A stretch of DNA of 64,000 nt from Pauljensenia sp902373545 (GCF_041432775.1 NZ_JAPWAG010000001.1:62001-126000); one strand, 5' to 3'; positions 49,219 through 58,796 are shown, counted from the first letter of the stretch. Notes: generated from the letters alone by a model not told the origin. A program made the numbers and translations.

Positions 49219-49800
49219 ATGACGTCCCGTCGACTTTTCTCACTGACCGCAGCATGCGCTATCGCCGCGATGGCACTCGCCGTCCCCGCGATGCCCGCTC
49301 AGGCCGAGCCCCACCTCGCTAGCCCTATCGTCGCGGTCGCATCATCCGAGGCACAGACCGACGCCGTTTCTGTGAGCGCAGCCCCGGCCTCGTCCCAGAA
49401 TGTCCTCGCGCCCTCACGGCGCTTCCACTACCACGGAGGAGGCAGCAGTAGTCCGGTCTTCGGAGCCATCTCGGTGGTGATCTTTATCGGCGTATGCGTC
49501 GCCCTCGCGCACGACCGCCGTCGGCGCGAACGGATTGCGCGGGAGCAACTGCGGCAGAATCCCTTTGCCAACACGGGCTCCGTCGGACCTCAGTATGGGG
49601 TGTCTGCCCCCTCCTACAACGCCGTGGCCGCTTCCGGACCGCAGGCAATGCCCTACCAGCCCAACGGCGCTGGCTCAACCACAGGACCACATGCCGACTA
49701 CGGGTACGCAAGCGCTCCCGGCCAGCAGGGCTACTATCCGCCCCAGCAGGGCGGGCAGGGTGGGCAGGGCTATGGCCAGTACCCGCCCACCTATCGCTAG
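49219..49800 (+). CDS. secreted, membrane-anchored protein with Gly/Pro/Gln/Tyr-rich tail
   Basis: 193 aa. Signal peptide (residues 1-30, ending PAMPAQA), a Ser/Ala-rich outer segment with FHYHGGG, one membrane helix (PVFGAISVVIFIGVCVALA, about 80-98), an Arg-rich stop (HDRRRRERI), and a cytoplasmic tail with GPQYGV, YYPPQQGGQGGQGYGQYPP. GGAAGGAA is the ribosome binding site. Same layout as the next gene, so they are paralogues. No known family; type I membrane topology inferred. Confidence 0.75.
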   Translation: MTSRRLFSLTAACAIAAMALAVPAMPAQAEPHLASPIVAVASSEAQTDAVSVSAAPASSQNVLAPSRRFHYHGGGSSSPVFGAISVVIFIGVCVALAHDRRRRERIAREQLRQNPFANTGSVGPQYGVSAPSYNAVAASGPQAMPYQPNGAGSTTGPHADYGYASAPGQQGYYPPQQGGQGGQGYGQYPPTYR

Positions 49801-49845
49801 GCCGGAGCGCCATCAGCCAACCCGCCCGCACCTGATGGAGAAACG

Positions 49846-50550
49846 ATGAAGTCACACCGACTCCTGCCCCTCGCAGCGACACTGACGCTCGCCGCCGCGG
49901 GCGTCACTGCCCCCGCCATGGCCTCCGGAAGTCAGACGGCCGCCCAGCCACTCACAAGCGCCGCGCAGGTCACCGTCCACGACTCCCTCGCCACCGACGC
50001 GCCCACACGCGTGGCCCCCGTTCGTTCGCTCGCCACGTCCCCCGCGACGATCCACGCTAGCTCCGAGGAGAGCGACAGCGGTAGCGTTGTCGGCCTCGTC
50101 ATGATCATCGTCATGGTGCTGCTCTTCATTCCGGTGTGCATCGTGTACGCACTTTTCGTGCATACAGCGCGCAAGGATGCCGTTGGCCAGATGCCGAACT
50201 ACACCGGCATGAACGGCCCGCAGTACGGGGTGCCGAACGCCCCTCAAGCGCCAGGCGCGGACCCGCGATGGCACCGCGGCCATAACCCGCCGTGGGCGAC
50301 GGCTCCACAGCCAACCGGCCAACCCGGCTACGGCGTGCAGCCCCCGTACAGCACCACCGACACGCTGGGCACCGCGTACGGTGCCCAGCCCGGACAGGGA
50401 CCCGTGTACGGCACTGGACAGGGACCCGTGTACGGAATTGGACAGGGGCCCGTGTACGGGACCAACCCGGTTTCCGGGCCCGTCTATGGCACCGACCCCA
50501 CCCAGGGACCCGTCCACGCGCAGGGGCGCCACGACGGCACCGGTTACTGA
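49846..50550 (+). CDS. secreted, membrane-anchored protein with GPVYG repeats
   Basis: 234 aa, paralogue of the preceding gene. Signal peptide (1-26, ending PAMA), outer Ala/Thr/Ser segment, membrane helix (SVVGLVMIIVMVLLFIPVCIV, about 84-104), then a tail with GPQYGV and five tandem units of the form (x)GQGPVYGT. Lies 45 bases after its paralogue. A 16-bp terminator follows. Function unknown. Confidence 0.75.
   Translation: MKSHRLLPLAATLTLAAAGVTAPAMASGSQTAAQPLTSAAQVTVHDSLATDAPTRVAPVRSLATSPATIHASSEESDSGSVVGLVMIIVMVLLFIPVCIVYALFVHTARKDAVGQMPNYTGMNGPQYGVPNAPQAPGADPRWHRGHNPPWATAPQPTGQPGYGVQPPYSTTDTLGTAYGAQPGQGPVYGTGQGPVYGIGQGPVYGTNPVSGPVYGTDPTQGPVHAQGRHDGTGY
50392..50516 (+). repeat. in-frame tandem repeat encoding GPVYG units
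   Basis: Five imperfect units based on GGACAGGGACCCGTGTACGG, the first three nearly identical at DNA level, the last two diverged. Such arrays can change copy number by slippage. Confidence 0.8.
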
Positions 50551-50568
50551 CTGCGCAGACACGAACGG

Positions 50569-50603
50569 CGAGGGGCCCGCAGCGTGTCGCTGCGGGCCCC
50601 TCG
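50569..50603. terminator. bidirectional terminator
   Basis: Perfect 16-bp stem (50569-50584 with 50588-50603), loop TGT, between convergent genes ending at 50550 (+) and 50616 (-). Confidence 0.85.
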
Positions 50604-50615
50604 AAGACGGTGCGC

Positions 50616-51344
50616 TCAGGCCTCGCGGGCAGCCAGATCCTCGTCCACATAGGCCAGGATGGCCTCGCACACGCCGGCGATATCCAGGCCGGTCGAATCA
50701 ACAGTCTCAACGCCGGGCGCGGCGGTCATGAACTCGGAAACGGCGGAGTCGGCCTTGTCGCGCCCCTCGACCTGAGCGCGCACAATCTCCATGTGCTCCT
50801 CGGTTGCGTCACCGTAGAGCTCCAGCGTTCGGCGGCGCAGGCGCGCCTCCTGGTCCGCGAGCAACAGGATGCGCACGTCCGCGTCCGGGCACACGACCGT
50901 CGTAATGTCGCGGCCCTCGGCGATCATGCCGGAGCCCTGAGCGCGCGCCTCCATCATGCGGCGACGCTGCTCGGTCGCCATCCACGCGCGCACCTTCAGG
51001 TTCGTCGACACGTGCTTGATCTCCAGGGCAATGCGGGGTTCGCGAATCGCCTGGGTGACCTCGGTATCCCCCACCCACACGTGCGGATCGGACGGATCGG
51101 ACTGCAGGCGAAGGACCATCTCGTCGGCCGCGGCTGCGACCGCCTCCGTGTCCTCCAGGTCAATGCCACGGTCGAGGGCGTACCACGTCAGCGCGCGGTA
51201 CATCGCGCCCGTGTCGAGGTATCCGATGCCCAAACGCAAGGCCAGCTCCTTGGACACCGTGGACTTACCAGAACCCGCAGGACCATCGATCGCAATGGTG
51301 ATGCCAACGCGCGCAATCGCATCCTGACGCATCGAGTCGTTCAT
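50616..51344 (-). CDS. cmk: cytidylate kinase
   Basis: Phosphorylates CMP/dCMP. 242 aa. P-loop IDGPAGSGKSTVS (Gly21-Lys27), LDTGAMYRALTWYAL and the NMP-binding EGRDITTVVCPDADV. Last gene of the minus-strand xerD-cmk run. Confidence 0.95.
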   Translation of the reverse strand: MNDSMRQDAIARVGITIAIDGPAGSGKSTVSKELALRLGIGYLDTGAMYRALTWYALDRGIDLEDTEAVAAAADEMVLRLQSDPSDPHVWVGDTEVTQAIREPRIALEIKHVSTNLKVRAWMATEQRRRMMEARAQGSGMIAEGRDITTVVCPDADVRILLLADQEARLRRRTLELYGDATEEHMEIVRAQVEGRDKADSAVSEFMTAAPGVETVDSTGLDIAGVCEAILAYVDEDLAAREA

Positions 51345-51371
51345 CCGGTGATTCTCCTCATCGAGGTTGTT

Positions 51372-52574
51372 CTAGTGGGTAATGAGCCGCCAGCCCCGCT
51401 CCTGCAGGTCCGCGGCGCAGCGGTCAGCGACCGCCGGGTCAATCATGACGCGAGCGACGCCAGCCTGCGCGCCCGCCGAGTGCTCGAGAACCAGGTCCTC
51501 GATGTTGATGGAGGCCTCACCGAGCTCACTGAAGAGGCGCCCGAGCGCTCCGGGCTCATCGGGGATCAGCACCTCGACCTCGCGGTAGCGCGACGGAGCA
51601 CCGCCGTGCTTGCCGGGGATGCGCGCGACGCCCTGATTGCCAGCCGTCATCACGCGGTTGATTGCGCCGACGCTGCCGCCCCGAAGCGGGCCCAGCTCGG
51701 CGGCCGCATCCAAGTGGGTCAGTAGGTCATCCAGGTCGCCCCTCAACTCGCGCAGGATGTCGGCGACAGGCCCAGCGTTGCCGGCCAGGATCGCCGTCCA
51801 CAAGCGAGGATCGGAGGCCGCGATACGCGCCGTGTCACGCAGCCCCTGTCCCGCCAAACCGAGTGCCTGCGCGGGAGCATCAACGAGGCGCGCCGCCAGC
51901 ATCGACGACACGAGCTGCGGCACGTGGGACACCAGGGCCACCGCGTGATCGTGCGTGCCCGCATTCATCTCCAGGGGCACCGCGCCCACGTCCGTGGCAA
52001 GCGCACGCGCGGCCAACACCGCACGAGGCCACGTCAGCTCATGGGCCACGATCACCCACGGCCGACCGTAGAACAGGTCGGCGTCGGCCGCGCCGGCGCC
52101 GGAGCGCTCGCGTCCAGCCATCGGGTGTGAGCCCACGTAGCGGCACGCCTCGTCCTGGAGGCCGCGCTGCGCGAGCGTGGCAAGCACGTCGGCGACGACC
52201 GCGTCCTTGACCGAGGCGACGTCCGTGACGATAGCGTTGGGGAATCGCACAAGAGAATCGACGATAATCCGGTCGGCGACGTCGGGAGGGGTCGCGACCA
52301 CGACGATGCGCGGCGCCTCGTAACCGGCGCCGTCCTGCCCGGCGTCCGCAGAGGCCACCCCGGCCTCGTCGATGACGTCACTGAAAGGGACGCCCGCACC
52401 CACGTCGGAGGCAAGGCGCAGGGAGGTGGGCGAGGCATCCTCGAGGTAGACTCCCACTCCCCCGGCGCGCAGCGCCAGGCCGAGGGACGCGCCCAGCAGG
52501 CCCGACCCGATGATGAGGACGGGCCCCACCGTGGACACGACGCGCGTGGGGACGCCACCGCCCTGGGCGCTCAC
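51372..52574 (-). CDS. tyrA: prephenate dehydrogenase with ACT domain
   Basis: 400 aa. Converts prephenate to 4-hydroxyphenylpyruvate for tyrosine. NAD loop IIGSGLLGASLGLAL (about 21-35), catalytic-domain GSHPMAGRERSGA, and a C-terminal ACT domain (EVEVLIPDEPGALGRLFSELGEASINIED) for feedback control. GTG start overlaps the rluB stop (GTGA). Its presence between rluB and cmk is common in this family. Confidence 0.93.
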   Translation of the reverse strand: MSAQGGGVPTRVVSTVGPVLIIGSGLLGASLGLALRAGGVGVYLEDASPTSLRLASDVGAGVPFSDVIDEAGVASADAGQDGAGYEAPRIVVVATPPDVADRIIVDSLVRFPNAIVTDVASVKDAVVADVLATLAQRGLQDEACRYVGSHPMAGRERSGAGAADADLFYGRPWVIVAHELTWPRAVLAARALATDVGAVPLEMNAGTHDHAVALVSHVPQLVSSMLAARLVDAPAQALGLAGQGLRDTARIAASDPRLWTAILAGNAGPVADILRELRGDLDDLLTHLDAAAELGPLRGGSVGAINRVMTAGNQGVARIPGKHGGAPSRYREVEVLIPDEPGALGRLFSELGEASINIEDLVLEHSAGAQAGVARVMIDPAVADRCAADLQERGWRLITH

Positions 52575-53320
52575 AGGCCGACGGCCCCGTACAGCGCCGT
52601 CAGAGCGTTGCCCTTGACGCGGCGGGTCGTGCCCTGCTTGAGGTGATCCAGGGAGATCGGCCCGAAGCCCGTGCGCACGAGCTCGCGCACCGGATAGCCC
52701 ACGGCTTCCATCATTCGACGCACCAGGCGGTTACGGCCCTCGTGCACGACGATCTCGACGGTCGTGATGTCGCCGTAGGTGTCGACAACACGGAAGGCGT
52801 CAACCTTAATAGGACCGTCCTCCAGCTCGATGCCGTTCATCAGCTTGCGCTTGACGCCGGGCTTGACCTCGCCGTGCAGGCGCGCCACGTAGGTCTTGCG
52901 GATCTCGTACTTGGGGTGGGTGAGGCGATTCGCCAACTCGCCGTCGTTGGTCAGCAGCAGCAGACCGGAGGTGTCGATGTCGAGGCGACCCACGTGGTAG
53001 AGGCGCTCGGGGTAGTCGGCGATCAGGTCCGCGATGGTCGGGCGGCCCTCGGGGTCGCTCATCGTCGAGACCGTGCCGATCGGCTTGTTGACGGCCAGCA
53101 CGATGTGCTTCGTCTCGTCCAGGATCAGGCGCTCGCCGTCAACGTGGATGACCTGTGTCGCGGGGTCCACGCGCACGCCCTGGTTGCGCACGACGGTGCC
53201 GTCCACGCTCACGCGCCCGTCCGCGATCATCTGCTCGGACGCGCGCCTGGACGCGACGCCCGCCTGGGCGAGCACCTTCTGCAGTCGCACGCCACCCTCG
53301 GTGTAGGGGTTAGCCCTCAT
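52571..53320 (-). CDS. rluB: 23S rRNA pseudouridine synthase (RluB/RsuA family)
   Basis: 249 aa. N-terminal S4 domain (VRLQKVLAQAGVASRRASEQMIADGRV), catalytic Asp motif HVGRLDIDTSGLLLLTNDG near residue 113, and HEGRNRLVRRMMEAVG. Follows scpB with a 4-base overlap. Which uridine it modifies cannot be told from sequence. Confidence 0.92.
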   Translation of the reverse strand: MRANPYTEGGVRLQKVLAQAGVASRRASEQMIADGRVSVDGTVVRNQGVRVDPATQVIHVDGERLILDETKHIVLAVNKPIGTVSTMSDPEGRPTIADLIADYPERLYHVGRLDIDTSGLLLLTNDGELANRLTHPKYEIRKTYVARLHGEVKPGVKRKLMNGIELEDGPIKVDAFRVVDTYGDITTVEIVVHEGRNRLVRRMMEAVGYPVRELVRTGFGPISLDHLKQGTTRRVKGNALTALYGAVGL

Positions 53321-53877
53321 AGTTCTTCCTCCAATTCGTCCAGCGCATCGGCGTCTGGCAAGTAGGGTGCCAAGGGTACCAGCTCCGACAGGTTCGTCAT
53401 CCCCATTTTCTCAAGAAACTCCCCGGTCGTGCCGTATAGGCGCGCCCCGGATGGTGTCGCCCCCGTCTCTTCCACGAGGCCTCGGGCGAGCAGGGTGCGC
53501 ACGACGCCGTCGACGTTGACGCCGCGAATGCGAGCGATGCGCGTGCGCGAGATCGGCTGGCGGTAGGCGATGACGGCCAGCGTTTCGAGGGCCGCCTGGG
53601 ACAGGCGCGCGTGGGAGGAGCCGACGACGAAGCGGCCCACGACATCGGCGTGGGCACGCGCGGAGTAGATGCGCCAACCGCCGCCGACTTCGCGCAGCTC
53701 GAAGCCGCGTGCCGGAGCGCCCGACTCCCCCAGGTATTCGCTCGCGAGGGCTCTGAGCGTGTCTTCGACCTGGGTGGGGTCGGCGCCCAGCGCGGCTCCC
53801 AGGTCCTCGGGTGTCACGGGTTCGGAGGCGACCATGAGGATCGCCTCGATGGGTGCGCGCAGGTCGTGCTCAGTCAT
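53317..53877 (-). CDS. scpB: segregation and condensation protein B
   Basis: 186 aa, two winged-helix domains (APIEAILMVASEPVTPEDLGAAL; AALETLAVIAYRQPISRTRIARIRGV). The kleisin-associated subunit of the SMC-ScpAB condensin. Overlaps scpA by 8 bases. Confidence 0.95.
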   Translation of the reverse strand: MTEHDLRAPIEAILMVASEPVTPEDLGAALGADPTQVEDTLRALASEYLGESGAPARGFELREVGGGWRIYSARAHADVVGRFVVGSSHARLSQAALETLAVIAYRQPISRTRIARIRGVNVDGVVRTLLARGLVEETGATPSGARLYGTTGEFLEKMGMTNLSELVPLAPYLPDADALDELEEEL

Positions 53878-54742
53878 CGCTGTGTGCTCCTTGCATGTCG
53901 GCGTGCTCCACTGACGAGGCCGTGGTGGCCTGAGCGCTGGCGTGGCCCGTGTAGTCGTCCACGTCGATATCGATCTGGTCGCTGCTCCCGGTCCATTGGA
54001 TCGACAGGCGTGCCAAGGCCTCGTCCTGAATGAACTCGACGGCTCCGCGTCGGTAGAGCTCGAGCAGCGCCAGGAAGCGCGAGACGACGACGGCGCGCGT
54101 GGGCGCGTCGGCGACGAGCTCGTGGAAGGTCATCTCCCCGGCCCGAGCGAGCATTGCGGCGACGACGAGCGCCTGTTCGCGCACGGGCACGACAGGGTCA
54201 TGCAGGTGCGAGACCGCGACGGTAGGCGGAGAGGCGGACAGGGCGTCGGCGGCCAGGCGAGCCAGGTCCTCGGGGGTCGTGTGCCAACGCAGCTCGGGCA
54301 GCAGGGTCGCGAAGTGAGGCTCCAGAGGAACCTCGCGCGCCACGTACGAGGCGAACTGGCCCATGCGCGCGTCGAGGTCCTTGGAGGCTTCCTTGAAGGC
54401 GCGGTACTGCAGGAGGCGAGAAAACAGCAGGTCGCGGGCCTCCAGGTCGGCCTCGCTCGCGCGCTCCTCGTCATCGATACGAGGCAGCAGCCGTGCGGCC
54501 TTCATGTCGAGGAGGGTGGCGGCTACCACCAGGAACTCCGTCGTGCGCGACAGGTCCGGCGACGCCTTCATGAAGGCGATGAACTCGTCGGTGACCTGGG
54601 CCAGCGCGACCTCGGTGATGTCGAGCTTCTGACGCGCGATCAGCGACAGGAGCAGATCAAACGGACCCTCGAAGACGGGCAGGGAGACGGCAAAAAGCTC
54701 GAACTCCCCCTGGACCTCGATCGAGTCAGGCGGCGTCGCCAC
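53870..54742 (-). CDS. scpA: segregation and condensation protein A
   Basis: 290 aa kleisin that bridges the SMC heads. Core FELFAVSLPVFEGPFDLLLSLIARQKLDITEVALAQVTDEF near the N-terminus and a C-terminal winged helix. GTG 54742 lies inside the end of parA; upstream extension is Arg/Ser-rich antisense-like sequence and is rejected. The Ala/Thr/Ser tail (ATTASSVEHADM) includes a copy of the 13-base word. Confidence 0.93.
   Translation of the reverse strand: MATPPDSIEVQGEFELFAVSLPVFEGPFDLLLSLIARQKLDITEVALAQVTDEFIAFMKASPDLSRTTEFLVVAATLLDMKAARLLPRIDDEERASEADLEARDLLFSRLLQYRAFKEASKDLDARMGQFASYVAREVPLEPHFATLLPELRWHTTPEDLARLAADALSASPPTVAVSHLHDPVVPVREQALVVAAMLARAGEMTFHELVADAPTRAVVVSRFLALLELYRRGAVEFIQDEALARLSIQWTGSSDQIDIDVDDYTGHASAQATTASSVEHADMQGAHSDD
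53913..53925 (-). repeat. repeated word core inside scpA
   Basis: CCACGGCCTCGTC on the minus (coding) strand, encoding TTASS in the tail. Confidence 0.45.
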
Positions 54743-55589
54743 GGGCGATGATTTCGCGCGCCAGTCGGCGATACGCGTGCGCCCCCGCGTGGTTGGGCGC
54801 GTAGGAGATGATCGGCTCGGTCGCCACGGAGGCGTCGGGGAACTTGATCGTGCGCCCGATGCGCGTGTCGAAGACCAGGTCGCCGAATGCCTCCTGCAGG
54901 CGCTGGAGAACCTCGCGCGAGTGCAGCGTACGCAGGTCCACCATGGTCGCGACAATACCGTCGATCTTCAGACGCGGGTTGATGCGGTCACGAACCGTCT
55001 CGATGGTCTCCACCAGCAGGGCGACGCCACGCAGCGCGAAGAACTCCGCCTCGACGGGCACGATGACACCGTGCGCGGCGGTCAGCGCGTTGACGGCGAG
55101 CAGGCCCAGCGACGGCTGGCAGTCGATGAGGATCACGTCGTAGTCCGCCTCGACGTGGCGCAGGACGCGAGCCAGCGCGCTCTCGCGGGCCACCTCGTTG
55201 ACGAGCTGCACCTCGGCGGCCGACAGGTCAATGTTCGCAGGGATGATATCCAGGTTGTCCGTGGTGGTCTGGCAAATCGTCGCGCGCACGTCGGCCTTCG
55301 GGTTCATGAGCAGCGTGTAGATCGTCTGCTCCATGTCGAGGGCGTTGATGCCCAGGCCCACTGACGCGGCACCCTGCGGGTCGAAGTCGACGATGAGGAC
55401 GCGGCGGCCGTACTCGGCCAACGCCGCCCCCAGGTTGATCGTGGTCGTCGTCTTACCGACGCCACCTTTTTGGTTACACATCGCGATCACGCGGGCGGGA
55501 CCGTGCCCCGTCAGAGGCGCGGGCACGGGGAAATCGACCTGCTCATCAGGCAGATCGTTCGTCAGCGTCGGATGCGAATTCTCGGTCAC
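54726..55589 (-). CDS. ParA-family ATPase (Soj-like)
   Basis: 287 aa. Deviant Walker A CNQKGGVGKTTTTINLG (Lys41 and Lys46), VDFDPQGAASVGLG, and the switch VILIDCQPSLGLLAVNAL. The copy beside scpAB is a conserved actinobacterial neighbour, distinct from the oriC parAB pair. No ParB follows. Overlaps scpA by 17 bases. Confidence 0.92.
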   Translation of the reverse strand: MTENSHPTLTNDLPDEQVDFPVPAPLTGHGPARVIAMCNQKGGVGKTTTTINLGAALAEYGRRVLIVDFDPQGAASVGLGINALDMEQTIYTLLMNPKADVRATICQTTTDNLDIIPANIDLSAAEVQLVNEVARESALARVLRHVEADYDVILIDCQPSLGLLAVNALTAAHGVIVPVEAEFFALRGVALLVETIETVRDRINPRLKIDGIVATMVDLRTLHSREVLQRLQEAFGDLVFDTRIGRTIKFPDASVATEPIISYAPNHAGAHAYRRLAREIIARGDAA

Positions 55590-55603
55590 GTGTCCATCCT
55601 AGG

Positions 55604-56554
55604 TCATTGCCCGGGCACTTCGTGGGTGCCACGCGCCCGGGGGTGCGAGAGTGTAAAAACCTCGCGCAGCGCGGCGGCCGTGACCGCTGTATATATCTGC
55701 GTGGTCGCCACTGAGGCATGTCCGAGGAGCTCTTGGACCTCGCGCACGCTCGCCCCACCCTCCAGCAGGTGGGTGGCAAATGAGTGTCTCATCGTGTGCG
55801 GCGAGACCTTGTCCCCCAGGTCTGCGGCCTGCGCCGCGCGCCGGATCGCCGTCCACGCGCTCTGCCGCGACAGGGGCCCGCCCCGAGAGTTCAGGAAGAA
55901 CGCGGTGGAACCACGGCCTCGGGCTGCCAAGGCAGGACGGGCGCGCACCCGGTACGCACCGAGGGCCTCCACTGCGAACGACCCCACGGGCACGATCCGT
56001 TCCTTGCGCCCCTTACCGAAAAGGCGCACCACCGGCACGTCGCCGTCCAGGTCGAGGTCGTCGGCGCTCAAGGCGACAGCTTCGGACACTCGCGCGCCCG
56101 TCGCGTACAGGAGTTCCAACAGGGCACAGTCGCGCAGGCCGATCGGCGAGTCGTTCGCGTGGGCCACGTCCAAGAGGCGGCCAACCTCGTCGACCGTCAG
56201 CGCCTTGGGCAGGTGGCGGCCCGCTCGAGGCGCCCTCAGCTGGGCGGCGGGATCAACCCCAACAAGGCCTTCCGTGAGCGCGTACTTGTGCAGGCCTCGG
56301 ATCGCTGCGGAGGCGCGAGCAACCGACGAGGCCGCCGCGGGCGTGCCCGTCACCTCCCCCGACGCGAGCCTCATCGTGTAGTCCTCAATGTCGCGCGCGC
56401 TCACCTCGGCGAGACTGCGAACCCCTCGTTCCCCCAGGTCACGGGCATAGCGCAACGCGTCACGACGATAGTTCGAGACGGTGTGAGACGACGCGCCCTT
56501 CTCGACGCGCAGATAGTCCACCCACTCATTCACGGCTGCTTCGAGGGATGTCAT
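55604..56554 (-). CDS. xerD: tyrosine recombinase XerD
   Basis: 316 aa. N-terminal SAM-like core-binding domain (VNEWVDYLRVEKGASSHTVSNYRRDALRYARDL), catalytic domain with Arg in GARVSEAVALSADDLDLDG, His253 and Arg256 in HTMRHSFATHLLEGG, His in LLGHASVATT and the nucleophile Tyr288. Resolves chromosome dimers at dif with XerC. Position upstream of parA-scpAB argues for a housekeeping XerD, not an element integrase. Confidence 0.93.
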   Translation of the reverse strand: MTSLEAAVNEWVDYLRVEKGASSHTVSNYRRDALRYARDLGERGVRSLAEVSARDIEDYTMRLASGEVTGTPAAASSVARASAAIRGLHKYALTEGLVGVDPAAQLRAPRAGRHLPKALTVDEVGRLLDVAHANDSPIGLRDCALLELLYATGARVSEAVALSADDLDLDGDVPVVRLFGKGRKERIVPVGSFAVEALGAYRVRARPALAARGRGSTAFFLNSRGGPLSRQSAWTAIRRAAQAADLGDKVSPHTMRHSFATHLLEGGASVREVQELLGHASVATTQIYTAVTAAALREVFTLSHPRARGTHEVPGQ

Positions 56555-56560
56555 AGTGTC

Positions 56561-56566
56561 AGAGTA
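56561..56566 (-). promoter_or_regulatory. -10 box of xerD, leaderless type
   Basis: Minus-strand TACTCT, 6 bases before ATG 56554. Confidence 0.4.
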
Positions 56567-56686
56567 AGCGACATTTCAACAAATGTGCGCGATCCCTATG
56601 CGCGTGCGCACAATTTCGCTAGTATGTGACGCGGTAACCATTTCCCTACCCCGATGTTGGGGACCTAAATACGGCTGGAGGCCGAC

Positions 56687-58771
56687 GTGACACTTCAATG
56701 GGATCATATCGACGATGAAGCGGTGAAGACCGCCAAGCTCCTCGCGGCGGACGCTGTCGAGCAGGCGGGCTCGGGCCACCCCGGCGCCGCTATCTCGCTC
56801 GCACCCGCAGCGTACCTTTTGTACAACAAGGTCATGAACGTTGATCCGGCCGATCCTCGATGGATCGGCCGTGACCGTTTCATTCTCTCCGCTGGCCATT
56901 CCTCGCTCACCCAGTATGTCCAGCTCTACCTGAGCGGCTTCGGCCTCGAGCTTGACGACGTCAAGAAGCTGCGCACCGCAGGCTCCCTGACGCCGGGACA
57001 CCCCGAGTACCGACACACCAAGGGCGTCGAGATCACGACCGGCCCGCTGGGCACCGGTATCGCCTCCGCCGTCGGCTTCGCCATGAACGCCCGCCGCGTC
57101 CACGGCCTGCTCGACCCCGAGACTCCCCTGGGCGAGTCCGTGTTCGACCACAACGTCTACGTCATCGCCGGCGACGGCTGCTTCGAAGAGGGCGTGTCCG
57201 CCGAGGCCTCCTCGCTGGCCGGCACCCAGGAGCTCGGCAACATCACCGTCATCTGGGACGACAACCACATCTCCATCGAGGACAACACCTCCATCGCCTT
57301 CAACGAGGATGTCCTGGCCCGCTACGAGGCCTACGGCTGGCACGTCCAGCGCGTCGACTGGCTCGGTGAGGACGGCTCCTACGAGGAGAACACCGCCGCT
57401 CTGAACGAGGCCCTTGAGGCTGCCAAGGCCGAGACCCGCAAGCCCTCGCTCATCGCGCTGCGCACGATCATCGGCTGGCCCACCCCCGGCAAGCAGAACA
57501 CCGGCGGCATCCACGGCGCCAAGCTCGGTGGCGAGGCCCTGGCTGGCCTCAAGGTCGCCCTGGGAGCCGACCCCGAGAAGATGTTTGACGTCGATGCCTC
57601 CGTCGTCGACGAGGTGCGTGCGCGCGCAGCCGCGCGCACGGCCGAGTACCGCAAGGACTGGGACGCCCGTTTCGAGGCCTGGAAGGCCGCCAGCCCCGAG
57701 GGCGCCGCGCTCCTCGAGCGCCTGTCCGCCGGCCGCCTGCCCGAGGGCTGGGAAGCCGCGCTGCCGACCTTCGAAGAAGGCAAGGCGCTGGCCACCCGCG
57801 CGGCCTCCGGCCAGGTCCTCAACGCCATCGCACCCGTCCTGCCCGAGCTGTGGGGCGGCTCGGCCGACCTCGCCGGCTCCAACAACACCTTCCTGAAGGG
57901 CGAGCCTTCGTTCCTGCCCGCGCACCGCTCCTCCTCGTCCTTCAGCGGCGACGAGTTCGGCCGTAACCTGCACTTCGGCGTGCGCGAGTTCGCGATGGGC
58001 GCGGCCCTCAACGGCATTGCCGCAGACGGCCTGACCCGCGCCTACGGTGGTACGTTCTTCGTGTTCTCCGACTTCATGCGCGGCGCCGTGCGCCTCGCGG
58101 CCCTCATGGATCTGCCCGTCACCTACGTGTGGACCCACGACTCCATCGGCGTGGGCGAAGACGGCCCGACCCACCAGCCGATCGAGCACCTGGCATCCTA
58201 CCGCGCGATCCCCAACCTCGCGGTCGTGCGCCCCGCCGACGCCGCCGAGACGGCCGCCTCCTGGAAGGCCATCCTCGAGCAGTCTCACCCCGCCGCGCTC
58301 ATCCTGTCGCGCCAGAACCTGCCCAACCCGGCTCGCGGTGAAGGCACCGGCCTGGCCACGACCGAGGACCTGGCGCGCGGCGCCTACGTCCTGGCCGACA
58401 CCGAAGGCACGCCCGACGTGATCCTCATGGCCTCGGGCTCCGAGGTCGCCGTCGCCCTTGAGGCGCGCGAGGCCCTGGCCGCCGAGGGCGTGGCCGCCCG
58501 CGTCGTGTCGGTTCCCTGCCTCGACTGGTTCGAGGCCCAGGACCGCTCCTACCGCGACACCGTGCTGCCCCCGTCGGTGCGCGCCCGCGTCTCCGTCGAG
58601 GCCGGCCTGGCCCTGCCGTGGTACCGCTGGATCGGCGACGCCGGCCGCGCGGTGTCCATCGAGCACTTCGGCGCGTCCGCCCCCGGCGAACTCCTCTTCA
58701 AGGAGTACGGCATCGACGCCGAGCACGTCGCCGCCGCCGCGAAGGAATCCATCGCGGAAGCACGCGCGTGA
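56687..58771 (+). CDS. tkt: transketolase
   Basis: 694 aa, thiamine-diphosphate enzyme of the pentose phosphate pathway. SGHPGAAISLAPAAYLLY (about 24-41), ThDP motif GDGCFEEGVSAEASSLAG (about 163-180) with WDDNHISIED, and DSIGVGEDGPTHQPIEHLASYR. Start GTG 56687 after GGAG. Normal length. Confidence 0.96.
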   Translation: MTLQWDHIDDEAVKTAKLLAADAVEQAGSGHPGAAISLAPAAYLLYNKVMNVDPADPRWIGRDRFILSAGHSSLTQYVQLYLSGFGLELDDVKKLRTAGSLTPGHPEYRHTKGVEITTGPLGTGIASAVGFAMNARRVHGLLDPETPLGESVFDHNVYVIAGDGCFEEGVSAEASSLAGTQELGNITVIWDDNHISIEDNTSIAFNEDVLARYEAYGWHVQRVDWLGEDGSYEENTAALNEALEAAKAETRKPSLIALRTIIGWPTPGKQNTGGIHGAKLGGEALAGLKVALGADPEKMFDVDASVVDEVRARAAARTAEYRKDWDARFEAWKAASPEGAALLERLSAGRLPEGWEAALPTFEEGKALATRAASGQVLNAIAPVLPELWGGSADLAGSNNTFLKGEPSFLPAHRSSSSFSGDEFGRNLHFGVREFAMGAALNGIAADGLTRAYGGTFFVFSDFMRGAVRLAALMDLPVTYVWTHDSIGVGEDGPTHQPIEHLASYRAIPNLAVVRPADAAETAASWKAILEQSHPAALILSRQNLPNPARGEGTGLATTEDLARGAYVLADTEGTPDVILMASGSEVAVALEAREALAAEGVAARVVSVPCLDWFEAQDRSYRDTVLPPSVRARVSVEAGLALPWYRWIGDAGRAVSIEHFGASAPGELLFKEYGIDAEHVAAAAKESIAEARA

Positions 58772-58796
58772 CTTTGTAGTCACCTGAACTGACGGA

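Noticed and set aside
50392..50516. Tandem repeat read as a CRISPR array
   Set aside because: Units are contiguous, in frame within a gene and without spacers; no cas genes.
55604..56554. Tyrosine recombinase as a sign of an integrated element
   Set aside because: Sequence and position upstream of parA-scpA-scpB match housekeeping XerD; no attachment sites or element genes are present.
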